Shown: piece after piece, positions 16,941 through 27,244 of the stretch
Position numbering within the stretch: position 1 is the first letter of the stretch
Layout of the letters: every line of letters begins with the position of its first letter
Origin: Nocardioides sp.
GTDB taxonomy: Bacteria > Actinomycetota > Actinomycetes > Propionibacteriales > Nocardioidaceae
Assembly: GCF_004803405.1 (NCBI RefSeq)
Contig: NZ_SSXI01000004.1
Span: 1-64,000 of the forward strand
Reading direction: 5' to 3'
Length of the DNA stretch: 64,000 nucleotides
Position numbers and translations under genes: made by a program
The notes under the pieces: model-generated
The model's database searches: none
Seen by the model: only the letters and a program-made list of their open reading frames with translations
What the model was told of the DNA's origin: nothing

Positions 16941-18016
16941 GCGGGCTGCTGCGGGTGCGGATGTCACGTCGCGGACTCGTCGGGCTGCTGGTCGCCGTGG
17001 TGCTCGTCGCCGGCGCTTGGACGTGGCTCGGCGACGACCAGGTCACGATCCGCGCCCACTTCCCCAGCACTGAGGGTCTCAATGTCGATGACGACGTGAA
17101 GGTGCTGGGTGTCAGCGTCGGGAGAGTCACGAAGATCGAGAACGACGGCGACGGCGTCGTGGTGACGCTGGAGGTCGCCGCGGATCAGCCGGTCCCGGCC
17201 GGCGCTCGCGCCGCCATCGTCTCGCCCAGCCTGGTGAGCGGGCGGTTCGTCCAGCTCGCGCCGGTCTGGACGGGCGGTGACCGGCTCGAGGACGGCGCGA
17301 CGATCGACGAAGAGCGCACCGCCGTACCGGTGACCTTCGACGACGTGAAGCAGCAGCTGACCGACCTCGCGACCACGCTCGGCCCGGAGAAGGGGGACAA
17401 GGGCGGCACCCTCGCCACGACGATCGTCGCGCTTGAGCAGAGCTTGCGGGACGGCAATTCGGGTCGTCTCCGCACCACAATCATCGACCTGCGCGACGCT
17501 GCGTCAGCGCTCTCTGATGGTCGCTCCGACCTGTTCAGCACCATCGAGAACCTCGACAGCTTCACTCGCAACCTCGCGCTCCACGACGGTGCGGTCCGAG
17601 GCTTCACCGAGGAGCTCGACGCGGTCAGCACGGTGCTGGCAGCCAACCGAAGGACGATCCGAGGTGCGGTGCGGGACCTCGCCGACGTGCTCAGCTTGAC
17701 CGAGCGCTACCTGAAGGAGCACCGAGGCCGCATCACCGGGACGATCCGCGACCTCAACCTGCTGATGGCCGCGCTTGCCGACCGGTCCAACGAGCTCGCG
17801 GGGGTCTTCCACCTGGCGCCGCACGCGCTCATCGGTCTGCACAACACGATCGAGGACCAGGCGATCGTGGTGCGAGCCAGCGGCAGCGGCTACGACACCG
17901 CCGCCCAGCTGCTCTGTGGCGCGCTACTCGGCACCGGCGGGACTAGTCAGCAGTGCCGTGACGCGCTGGGCCCGCTGTTCGATCTCCTGGGTCTGACGCC
18001 GGGGGAGGTGCGATGA
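16937..18016 (+). CDS. mceD: Mce family protein D
   Basis: A 359-residue MCE protein. An anchor lies at about 12-30 (GLVGLLVAVVLVAGAW), then the MCE domain with GLNVDDDVKVLGVSVGRVTKI and LVSGRFVQLAPVW. The helical part continues to about 300 and the end contains the Cys-containing LLCGALLG segment common in MceD. It overlaps mceC and mceE by four bases each. Confidence 0.92.
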   Translation: MSGLLRVRMSRRGLVGLLVAVVLVAGAWTWLGDDQVTIRAHFPSTEGLNVDDDVKVLGVSVGRVTKIENDGDGVVVTLEVAADQPVPAGARAAIVSPSLVSGRFVQLAPVWTGGDRLEDGATIDEERTAVPVTFDDVKQQLTDLATTLGPEKGDKGGTLATTIVALEQSLRDGNSGRLRTTIIDLRDAASALSDGRSDLFSTIENLDSFTRNLALHDGAVRGFTEELDAVSTVLAANRRTIRGAVRDLADVLSLTERYLKEHRGRITGTIRDLNLLMAALADRSNELAGVFHLAPHALIGLHNTIEDQAIVVRASGSGYDTAAQLLCGALLGTGGTSQQCRDALGPLFDLLGLTPGEVR

Positions 18017-19206
18017 GCGTCCGGCGCGACCGAGTCCTGAGCCGGCTGGCAGCCGGGTGCGTCGTCGGCGCACTGACCAGCTCCGGGTGTGCGATCCAGC
18101 CCAACGACCACACGTTGCCGGGACAAACCGCGGTCGGTGACGACGGCTACACCGTCACCGTCCGCTTCGACCAAATCGAGAACCTCGTCCCGAACTCCAC
18201 GGTGCTGAAGGACAACGTCGTCATCGGAACCGTGGCCTCGATCGACACGGCGGATTGGGAAGCAGTGGTCGAGCTCCGCTTGCTGCACGACACGCCCCTG
18301 TCGAAGGACGCAGTGTTCTCCATCGGCCAGAAGACCCTTCTCGGTGCTCAGTATGTCGAGGTCGTCGTACCGCCGAAGCCGAGCGAATCAAAGCTCGCCG
18401 ACGGTGATGTCGTGCCGGTCGAGCAGACGGGGACCTACCCGGCAACCGAACAGGTGCTCGGCGCCGTGGCGCTCTTGCTCAACAACGGAGGACTCTCGCA
18501 GATCAGCACGATCACGGGGGAGCTGTCGACGGCGTTCAAGGGTCGCGTGCCCGACACCAGGGGGCTGATCCGGCACGCGAAGGAACTCCTGGCGGTGCTT
18601 GACAGCAACCGCGACGAGATCGTCTCCGCGCTCGAGGCGCTGGACTCGCTGAGCGCCGGCCTGCGCAATGATCAGGATCTGCTGTTCGACGCGATCGACC
18701 GGATCAATCCCGGCCTTCGGGTACTCGAGGAGGAACGCGAGCGGCTGGTCAACGCTGTCACAGACACGAGTCGCACGAGCAACCGCGCGGTTCGGGTGGT
18801 GCAGGCCAGCGAGCCGGCACTGCTCGCCAACCTCGACGCGTTGGGTCCGATCCTCACCAACCTCGGCCGGGTCAGCGAGTCACTGCCCGAGGCGCTGAAG
18901 ATGGGCCTCACCATCCCGTGGCCGGCGATGACCACCCGCGACGCGATCAGGGGTGACTACTTTAACCAGTTCACCACCCTCGACCTGCGTGACTCGACCC
19001 TGGCGGACACATGGCTCGGCGGACTGCCGCCTGCCCTGCAAGCCGGCGACCCGATCGAGGATCCACTGACCCTGACCGAGGACGATGACGACCCGGGAGG
19101 CGGCCTCGGGGACGACCTCGACGACCTGCTCCTGCCGGGCCCCGATCGCGACCGCGACAACGCTGACCCGAGCGGTTGCCTCCTCTCAGCGCTAGGACTC
19201 TGCTGA
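18013..19206 (+). CDS. mceE: Mce family protein E, lipoprotein
   Basis: A 397-residue MCE protein with a lipoprotein signal: positively charged MSVRRDR, a hydrophobic stretch and the lipobox LTSSGC, with Cys at about 26. MceE proteins (LprK-like) are the lipid-anchored member of the six. The MCE domain follows (FDQIENLVPNSTVLKDNVVIG, LGAQYVEVV), then the helical region. The C-terminal tail from about 350 is rich in Asp, Gly and Pro and probably disordered. It overlaps mceD by ATGA and mceF by one base. Confidence 0.92.
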   Translation: MSVRRDRVLSRLAAGCVVGALTSSGCAIQPNDHTLPGQTAVGDDGYTVTVRFDQIENLVPNSTVLKDNVVIGTVASIDTADWEAVVELRLLHDTPLSKDAVFSIGQKTLLGAQYVEVVVPPKPSESKLADGDVVPVEQTGTYPATEQVLGAVALLLNNGGLSQISTITGELSTAFKGRVPDTRGLIRHAKELLAVLDSNRDEIVSALEALDSLSAGLRNDQDLLFDAIDRINPGLRVLEEERERLVNAVTDTSRTSNRAVRVVQASEPALLANLDALGPILTNLGRVSESLPEALKMGLTIPWPAMTTRDAIRGDYFNQFTTLDLRDSTLADTWLGGLPPALQAGDPIEDPLTLTEDDDDPGGGLGDDLDDLLLPGPDRDRDNADPSGCLLSALGLC

Positions 19207-20522
19207 TGGTGCTCACACCCCTGATCAGGTGGCAGCTGCGGATCTTCGGCGTCATCTCCGTTGTCGCGCTCGGTCTCACCTTCTTCGTCTACGCGAAGGT
19301 CCCGTCGATGGTCGGCATCGGCGTCTACGACGTGCACGTCGACTTCGCTGACGCGAGTGGGCTCTACCCGAGGGCCCAGGTCACGTTCCACGGCGTCAAG
19401 GTCGGCAGAGTCGTCGAACTCGAGGTCAGCGACGGTGGCGCCGTAGCCACCCTCCGCATCGAGGATGGTGCCAAGATCCCGTTGGGCGCGACGGCCGAGC
19501 TGCACAGCACCTCGGCAATCGGTGAGCAGTACGTCGACCTGGTGACCGATGATGCCGACGGCCCCTACCTGGAGCACGGAGCGGAGATTCCGCGCGAACG
19601 GGCGATCGAGATGCCTCAGATCACTCCGGTTCTGGACTCCCTCAACCGATTGTTGGCATCGGTGCCGCGTGCGCCTACGCGCCGGGTGCTGCGCCAGGTG
19701 GGGGACGGGCTCGGCGGGAGGTCTGACGACCTCGGTGGAATCATTGATTCATCCGGACAACTCCTCACCGACGCGCAGGCAAACATCGAGGCGACGACAT
19801 CACTGATTGCCGCCCTCCAGCCGGTGCTCTCGACACAGGAGGATCTCGGGACAAGCACGCAGGGCTACGCAAGGGCGTTGAACGACCTGACCGCGACCCT
19901 TGCCGCGCAGAACACCGCCGATTTGCGGGCCCTGCTCAGGACCGGACCCGGCGGCCTCGACGCGCTGACCCGCACGGTGGGCGACCTACAGCCGGCGTTG
20001 CCGATGTTCCTCGCCAACGCGACCACCAACGCCGCGGTTCTCAACGCGTACCTGCCGGGTCTTCGCCAGCTGCTCGTGGTCTATCCAGCGACGATTGCCC
20101 GTCTTCAAGGTGTGGCGAACGCCCGAGCCGAGTTCGGCGACGCTCGCTTCGACCTCCGCGCCTCGTTCGACGACCCCCCGAGCTGCCAGTCCGGCTACCT
20201 GCCGCCCGGCCAGCGCCGCAGCCCGAGCGACACGACCCATCGGCACGTGAATCCCCTGGCCCACTGCAGGATTCCGGCGAACGACCCGATCGCCGCCCGC
20301 GGTGCCCGCAACCTGCCATGTCCCAACTCCGCGCAGCGTGGCCCGCTGCCAGAATCGTGCGGCCTGACCTTCCGCCGCGGGATCTGGCCGGACACGGGAG
20401 GCACGGTCGCCTACGACCTCGCCGTCGGCCGGACCGACCGGACCGACGAGCTCGACCTCGAGAACGAGAGGGGTGAGGACCTGTGGAAGATCCTGGTGCT
20501 CGCACCGCTGTCGGTGCGATGA
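19206..20522 (+). CDS. mceF: Mce family protein F
   Basis: About 438 residues from ATG 19206, whose first base is the last base of the mceE stop. An anchor at about 10-28 (RIFGVISVVALGLTFFV) precedes the MCE domain (ADASGLYPRAQVTFHGVKVGR, TSAIGEQYVDLV). The C-terminal extension at about 320-420 carries several Cys residues (CQSGYLPPGQ, HCRIP, CPNSAQ, CGLTF) that may form disulfides outside the membrane. It is the last of the six Mce proteins and overlaps the following Mce-associated gene. Confidence 0.92.
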   Translation: MVLTPLIRWQLRIFGVISVVALGLTFFVYAKVPSMVGIGVYDVHVDFADASGLYPRAQVTFHGVKVGRVVELEVSDGGAVATLRIEDGAKIPLGATAELHSTSAIGEQYVDLVTDDADGPYLEHGAEIPRERAIEMPQITPVLDSLNRLLASVPRAPTRRVLRQVGDGLGGRSDDLGGIIDSSGQLLTDAQANIEATTSLIAALQPVLSTQEDLGTSTQGYARALNDLTATLAAQNTADLRALLRTGPGGLDALTRTVGDLQPALPMFLANATTNAAVLNAYLPGLRQLLVVYPATIARLQGVANARAEFGDARFDLRASFDDPPSCQSGYLPPGQRRSPSDTTHRHVNPLAHCRIPANDPIAARGARNLPCPNSAQRGPLPESCGLTFRRGIWPDTGGTVAYDLAVGRTDRTDELDLENERGEDLWKILVLAPLSVR

Positions 20523-21025
20523 GGAAGCAGGTCGCCGCCCTCCGGGCGCGCGTCCCCTGGCGGGCGGGCGCGGTGGCGCTGGTCGTCGTCGCCGCGCTGG
20601 CCGTCGGCGGTGAGCGCGCGCTCGCCTGGCAGGACGAGCACGCGCGCGCAACCGACGAGAAGGACGCTGCCGCAGCCGCCGCTGCAGAGGTCGAGGGCCT
20701 GATCGACATCAGCGGCTCCACGTCCGAGGACGACGTGGCGAAGCTGCTCGACGGGGCCACCGCGGGCTTTCGGTCCGAGCTCGAGGCGCAGGCCGACCGG
20801 TTGCGGAGGACGCTCTCCAAGAACAAGGTGGCGGCGACCGGGAAGGTCGTCTCGACCGGCGTGGTGAAGCTCGAGGGCGGGCGCGCGACGGTGATCGTCG
20901 CCGCGGTCGGCACGGTCAAGAACAAGCAGACCGCGGAGGCGGAGCCGCGGAACTACCGGCTGCGCGTGGACCTTCAGCGGGACGATGACCGCTGGCTGGT
21001 CTCAGGTTTGGAGTTCGTGGCATGA
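20519..21025 (+). CDS. Mce-associated membrane protein
   Basis: A 168-residue protein with one N-terminal membrane segment (about 15-33, AVALVVVAALAVGG), a charged Ala/Glu-rich linker and a compact beta-rich domain ending DDDRWLVSGLEFVA. That pattern, directly after mceF, is the Mce-associated protein family (Mas), thought to stabilise the Mce complex. ATG 20519 overlaps the mceF stop and the gene overlaps the next by four bases, so it is translated as part of the operon. Confidence 0.85.
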   Translation: MRKQVAALRARVPWRAGAVALVVVAALAVGGERALAWQDEHARATDEKDAAAAAAAEVEGLIDISGSTSEDDVAKLLDGATAGFRSELEAQADRLRRTLSKNKVAATGKVVSTGVVKLEGGRATVIVAAVGTVKNKQTAEAEPRNYRLRVDLQRDDDRWLVSGLEFVA

Positions 21026-21492
21026 CCAGGTCCCGAATGCTCGCTCCCGGTGCAGTGCTGGTTGCCGTGATCCTCGGCGTCTTCGCCGGCGTGCAGGCCC
21101 ACCTCGCCGCGTCGACGGCCGACGCTCGCGCCGACGCGCTCGACGCCGCCAAGACCCGGGTCCCGGTCCTGCTGAGCTACGACAAGACGACCCTCGACGA
21201 GGACCTCGACCGCGCGCGGGCACAGACGACAGGCTCGTTCGCCGACGACTACGAGAAGATCCTCACCGAGGTGGTCGAGCCCACCGCCAAGCGGCGCGGC
21301 ATCAGCACGAAGGCCACGGTCAGCGCCGCAGGCGTCGTCTCCGGCGACCGGGACGAGGCCGTGGTACTCCTGTTCCTGACGCAGAACACCACCGCGAAGG
21401 GCAACCGTTCGTCGGTGTCCGGCAGCCGCGTCGAAGTCACCTTGAAGCGCACCGGTGACGACTGGAAGATCGCTGGACTGAAGCCGGTCTGA
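21022..21492 (+). CDS. Mce-associated membrane protein, second copy
   Basis: A 156-residue protein with the same plan as its neighbour: one membrane segment at about 8-26 (PGAVLVAVILGVFAGV), then a soluble domain ending DDWKIAGLKPV. The two are paralogous in layout and share the final W-x-(I/V)-x-G-L pattern. Its start overlaps the preceding stop (ATGA). It is the last gene of the operon, with a strong hairpin 20 bases downstream. Confidence 0.83.
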   Translation: MTRSRMLAPGAVLVAVILGVFAGVQAHLAASTADARADALDAAKTRVPVLLSYDKTTLDEDLDRARAQTTGSFADDYEKILTEVVEPTAKRRGISTKATVSAAGVVSGDRDEAVVLLFLTQNTTAKGNRSSVSGSRVEVTLKRTGDDWKIAGLKPV

Positions 21493-21511
21493 ACCTCGAT
21501 GCAACGATTGA

Positions 21512-21546
21512 GGCCGAGCCGGGACCCTTCGGATCCAGGCTCGGCC
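21512..21546. terminator. Hairpin terminator after the Mce operon
   Basis: GGCCGAGCC (21512-21520) pairs perfectly with GGCTCGGCC (21538-21546), with a partly self-pairing loop. It lies between the plus-strand Mce operon and a minus-strand gene end and could serve both. Confidence 0.7.
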
Positions 21547-21557
21547 GCGGGCGCAGG

Positions 21558-22355
21558 TCAGCCGTAGACGGGCTTGCGCTTGGCGAGGAAGGCGCCGACG
21601 CCCTCGAGGCCGTCGGGCGTGACGATGGCCTGGGCGATGGTCGACGCCTCGTGGTCCAGCTGGTCCTCGAAGGCGCGGTCCTGGGACTGCGCCATCAGTT
21701 GCTTCGTCTTGGCGAACGCACTGGCGGAGCCGTCGCGCAGGAGCGAGACCACGGAGTCGACCGCCGCGTCGAGCTCGGTCGCCGGGACGGCGCGGCTCAC
21801 GAGACCCCACTGCGCTGCCTCGGCGCCGGTGATGACCCGGTTGGTGAGCGCGAGGTCCATCGCACGCACCCACGTCAGCCGGTTCGGGACCACCCAGGTC
21901 AGGCCACAGTCCGGCGTGAGCCCCGAGGTGGTGTAAGCCATCACCAGCTTCGCCTCATCGGCGGCGATGACGATGTCCCCGACTAGGGCTATGCCGAGGC
22001 CGCCGCCGGCGGCAGTGCCGTGGATGACTGAGACGACCGGAACGTCGAGTGCGCGGAGGGTGGCGAGGCCGGCGTGCAGGCCGTCGGCGGTGGCCTTGAT
22101 CTGCGCCCCTCGGTCGTCGGCGTCGGCGAAGTAGCCGAGGTCCCCACCCACGCTGAACACTCGGCCCTGAGCACTGACGACCACGACCCGCGCATCGCCG
22201 CTGGCGGCGTCCTTGGCGGCGCGGTCCGCTGCCGTGCGCAGTGCTGCGCCCATCGGCTCGTCGAGGCCGTTGTAGGCGCCGCTGTGCACCAACTCGATGC
22301 GAGCGACGCGGTCGCCGACCTCGTAGGTGATTCGGTCAAGGATGGTGTCGGGCAT
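21558..22355 (-). CDS. Enoyl-CoA isomerase-like crotonase family protein
   Basis: A 265-residue crotonase-fold protein starting at ATG 22355 (MPDTILDRITY). The oxyanion motif is VFSVGGDLG. Both hydratase glutamates are absent: the first position reads AAGGGLGIALVGD. A later acid is present in TTSGLTPDCGLTW, matching PaaG-type isomerases (GLSPDGG). Isomerisation of a 3-enoyl-CoA to the 2-enoyl form, or an epoxy/oxepin-CoA isomerase role, is therefore more likely than hydration. It sits downstream of the MFS gene on the same strand (41-base gap), so the two may be co-transcribed. Confidence 0.85.
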   Translation of the reverse strand: MPDTILDRITYEVGDRVARIELVHSGAYNGLDEPMGAALRTAADRAAKDAASGDARVVVVSAQGRVFSVGGDLGYFADADDRGAQIKATADGLHAGLATLRALDVPVVSVIHGTAAGGGLGIALVGDIVIAADEAKLVMAYTTSGLTPDCGLTWVVPNRLTWVRAMDLALTNRVITGAEAAQWGLVSRAVPATELDAAVDSVVSLLRDGSASAFAKTKQLMAQSQDRAFEDQLDHEASTIAQAIVTPDGLEGVGAFLAKRKPVYG

Positions 22356-22396
22356 GTCTCTCCTCGGTGTATAGATTGGGTCGGTCCTGCGAACAG

Positions 22397-23818
22397 TCAG
22401 GTCTCGGCTACGGCGACGACTGGGACCGACGCCGGTGTGGAGGATCTCGCCGCACGTGGCAGCGCGAAGGCGGCGGCGGACGTCAGGACGCCGCAGACCA
22501 GCAGCATCAGCCACACTCGCTGGAAGTGCTCGACCGAGTCGAACCGGGTCGAGCTGCCGAGGAGAGCGACGGTCAGGGCGATCCCGAAGGTGGCGCCGAA
22601 CTGGCGGATCGACTGGTTGACCGCCGCCCCCGCCCCGAACTGGTCGGCCGGCAAGCCGTTGACTGCGGCGCTGGTCAGGTGGGGAGCCACGAGTGAGATG
22701 CCCAGTCCGGACAGGAGGGAGGCCGGTAGGAGATGGGTGGCCCAGGCGGGCTCCGCGTCGAGCGAGACCAGCAGGTAGCCGCCCGCCGTCCCGTAGACCA
22801 GCCCACCTGGCACCAGAAGGGCGCGCTGCCCGAAGCGCGCGGCCACCCGACCCATCTGCGGGCCCAGCACCAGGACGACGAGAGGCGCCGGCATCATCGC
22901 GAGGCCGGCGCGGACGACGTCGTAGTTCCAGACGCCGGTCAAGAACTGGATCAACGCGAAGAACCCGGCGGTGAACCCGATCGTGAAGGCGGCGGTGGCG
23001 ATATTCGCCCAGCGGAACGCCGGGCGCGCGAAGAGCGACAGGTCAAGAGCCGGCCGCGGTACCTGGAGAGTGCGACAGACGAACCAGAGGAGCACCCCGA
23101 CGCCGCTGACGAGGACGGCGACCGTGGGGACAGAGCCCCACCCCCATCGTTCGCTCTGGACGATGCCGAGGGCCAGGAGCGTGAGCGCGCTGCCGAGCAG
23201 GAGGATCCCCAGCAGATCCGGGAAGCCGTCACGCGTCGTCTCGCGTGACTCCGGCAGCACGCGCAGTGAGAGCGCGAACGCCACCATCCCCACGGGGACG
23301 TTGGCGAGGAAGACCGCGCGCCAGTCCCAGGTCTGCATCAGCAAGGCGCCTGCGGTGGGGCCGATGGCCGCAGCGAGTGCACCGAATGCCCCCCAGGAGG
23401 CCACGGCGACCGGCACCCGCGCCGGCGGGAACGCCGAGAGCACCAACGCCAGCGACGACGGCATCAGTGCCGCGGCGCCCAGCGCCTGAAGGACTCGAAA
23501 GGCGACGAGCAGCCCCGCGCTGGGAGCGAAGGCGCACAGCGCCGACGCCGCCGTGAAGGCGACCAGCCCGACGAGGAAGGTCCGCCGGCGACCGAAGCGA
23601 TCCGCCATCCGACCGGCCGGCACGAGGGTCGCGGCCAGCGCAATCGTGTACGCCGACAGCGTCCAGGACATCGTCGCGAGCGAGGCCGAGGGGAAGCTCC
23701 GGCGGATGTCGTCGAACGCGACGAAGAGCACCTGGGTGTCCAGCAGCACCATGAACGACGCCGAGCCCGCGATCGCGAGCACCGCCCAAGGGCGCACGTC
23801 GCGGGCGGGTGGGGACAT
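22397..23818 (-). CDS. MFS transporter, DHA2 (EmrB/QacA) family
   Basis: About 474 residues from ATG 23818, a length typical of the 14-helix DHA2 drug:proton antiporters. The N-terminus has the family segment FMVLLDTQVLFVAFDDI, helix 4-5 motif LPGR/LVAFRVLQALGAAALMPSSLALV, and motif C-like GPTAGALLMQTWDWRAVFLANVPVG. It likely exports a hydrophobic compound. It is divergent from the HxlR gene at 23893 with a 74-base AT-rich spacer containing an inverted repeat. The arrangement is repeated at 60846-62796. Confidence 0.9.
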   Translation of the reverse strand: MSPPARDVRPWAVLAIAGSASFMVLLDTQVLFVAFDDIRRSFPSASLATMSWTLSAYTIALAATLVPAGRMADRFGRRRTFLVGLVAFTAASALCAFAPSAGLLVAFRVLQALGAAALMPSSLALVLSAFPPARVPVAVASWGAFGALAAAIGPTAGALLMQTWDWRAVFLANVPVGMVAFALSLRVLPESRETTRDGFPDLLGILLLGSALTLLALGIVQSERWGWGSVPTVAVLVSGVGVLLWFVCRTLQVPRPALDLSLFARPAFRWANIATAAFTIGFTAGFFALIQFLTGVWNYDVVRAGLAMMPAPLVVLVLGPQMGRVAARFGQRALLVPGGLVYGTAGGYLLVSLDAEPAWATHLLPASLLSGLGISLVAPHLTSAAVNGLPADQFGAGAAVNQSIRQFGATFGIALTVALLGSSTRFDSVEHFQRVWLMLLVCGVLTSAAAFALPRAARSSTPASVPVVAVAET

Positions 23819-23857
23819 GGGAAGACGGTAAGCCCGCCGGTATAAAAACTCAATCAC

Positions 23858-23886
23858 TTGATGTGGATAATCAACCACCCTACGGT
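23858..23886 (+). promoter_or_regulatory. HxlR promoter with inverted-repeat operator; possible leaderless start
   Basis: TTGATG (23858-23863), 17 bases, TACGGT (23881-23886). The inverted repeat TTGAT-N7-ATCAA (23858-23874) covers the -35 and spacer. The expected transcription start falls on ATG 23893, so the mRNA may be leaderless. Autoregulation together with the divergent MFS gene is likely. Confidence 0.55.
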
Positions 23887-23892
23887 TGTGAC

Positions 23893-24543
23893 ATGTCCAA
23901 CAGGAGCTACCAGCAGTACTGCGCGATCGCCGCGGCGCTCGACCGGATCGGTGACCGCTGGACCCTGCTGATCCTGCGAGAGCTCTGGGTCGGGGACTCC
24001 CGATTCACCGACCTGCGCAGGACCTTGCCGGGCATCGCGCCAAACCTGCTGGCCGAGCGACTGCGCCAACTGGAGCACGACGGACTCGTCGAGCAGCGTG
24101 AGCTGCCCGCCCCGGCGGCTCGGACGGTTTACGCGCTGACGGACGACGGCCTCCGTGTCGCACCGGTGCTCAGGGCCGTGGGAAGGTTCGGGCTTCCGTT
24201 CCTCGGCGACCCGGTCGAGGGTCGGGTGCAGCCGCGGATGGCGGTCCACGCCGTCCTCGGCGCGCTCTTCGACCCTCTGGCCGCAGCGGGCCGGGACCTC
24301 CTCGTTCGGTTCGACCTCGATGGCGAAGAGCTGTGGCTCAAGGTCCGGGCCGGCGAGCTCGTCCCGGCGGAGAGCGGCCACGCGGACCTGACATTCGTGG
24401 GGAGCGCGGCAGTGCTCGTCGACGTGGCCAGGGGAGGTCTCGAGCTCGCGGCGGCCGCGCCCCGGCTGCGTGTGCAGGGTGGGTCGAGGGCCAAGCGGGC
24501 ATTCGCCGAGATGTTCCCGTTCGGTGCAACTAATTGCATTTAG
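23893..24543 (+). CDS. HxlR family transcriptional regulator with C-terminal SCP2-like domain
   Basis: A 216-residue protein. The HxlR winged helix spans about 8-100: CAIAAALDRIGDRWTLLILRELW, then FTDLRRTLPGIAPNLLAERLRQLEHDGLV. The rest (about 115-216) looks like the SCP2/sterol-binding fold attached to some actinobacterial HxlR proteins and may sense a hydrophobic ligand. ATG 23893 directly follows a promoter at 23858-23886. It probably represses the divergent MFS exporter. The end of the gene overlaps the first of two palindromic operators belonging to the next gene. Confidence 0.88.
   Translation: MSNRSYQQYCAIAAALDRIGDRWTLLILRELWVGDSRFTDLRRTLPGIAPNLLAERLRQLEHDGLVEQRELPAPAARTVYALTDDGLRVAPVLRAVGRFGLPFLGDPVEGRVQPRMAVHAVLGALFDPLAAAGRDLLVRFDLDGEELWLKVRAGELVPAESGHADLTFVGSAAVLVDVARGGLELAAAAPRLRVQGGSRAKRAFAEMFPFGATNCI
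24525..24538 (+). promoter_or_regulatory. Upstream palindromic operator for the dienoyl-CoA reductase gene
   Basis: TGCAACTAATTGCA, a 14-base near-palindrome overlapping the last codons of the HxlR gene. Its centre lies 41 bases, about four helical turns, from the second palindrome, so two repressor dimers could bind the same DNA face. Confidence 0.6.
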
Positions 24544-26643
<2,100 letters not shown>

Positions 26644-26645
26644 CC

Positions 26646-27233
26646 ATGAGCTCCTACCACCACGGCGACCTGCGCGACGCGCTCCTCGACGCCGCGGTGG
26701 AGCTTGCCCGGAAGGGAGGCTCCGTCGCCGTCGGCATCCGCGAGCTCGCGCCTCGCGCGGGAGTCTCCCCGACCGCTGCCTGCCGGCACTTCGCTGACCG
26801 CGACGACGTCCTGCGGGCGGTCGCGCGGGTGGGCATCGCCGAGCTCGAAGCTTCTATGCTCCGGAGGCTGAGAAGAGTGCGAGGTGCCGACCCGGCCGAC
26901 CGCGCGAGGCGCCGGTCACGGGCACTCGGCCAAGCATACGACGAGTTCGCGCTCGCAGAGCCGGGGCTGTTCGCCGTGGCCTTCGACGAGGTCACCTTCG
27001 CCGACTGCACCGCGCCGTACCAGCACCTGAGCGACGCGCTCGACGGATGCGTCGAGAGCGGCTTCGTCGACCGCGACAAGCGCGGCGGAGCTGAGCTGAT
27101 CTGCTGGACGGGCGTGCACGGGTTCTCGATGCTTCACAGCACCGGTCCGCTGCGCGACATGCCGCATCGTGACCGAGGCGCCGATCTCGCCCGGATACTC
27201 GATCGGATCGAGGACTCCTTGCGCCGGGCGTAG
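26646..27233 (+). CDS. TetR family transcriptional regulator
   Basis: A 195-residue TetR protein. The helix-turn-helix lies at about 10-55 (YHHGDLRDALLDAA, IRELAPRAGVSPTAACRHFADRDDVLRAV), and the C-terminal part resembles the WHG-type ligand domain (EPGLFAVAFDE, ELICWTGVHGFSML). The ATG lies two bases after the reductase stop, so the two genes are one operon and the regulator is probably autoregulated through the two palindromes at 24525 and 24567. Repression relieved by an acyl-CoA or enone ligand is typical. Confidence 0.9.
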   Translation: MSSYHHGDLRDALLDAAVELARKGGSVAVGIRELAPRAGVSPTAACRHFADRDDVLRAVARVGIAELEASMLRRLRRVRGADPADRARRRSRALGQAYDEFALAEPGLFAVAFDEVTFADCTAPYQHLSDALDGCVESGFVDRDKRGGAELICWTGVHGFSMLHSTGPLRDMPHRDRGADLARILDRIEDSLRRA

Positions 27234-27244
27234 CGCCAACGTCG

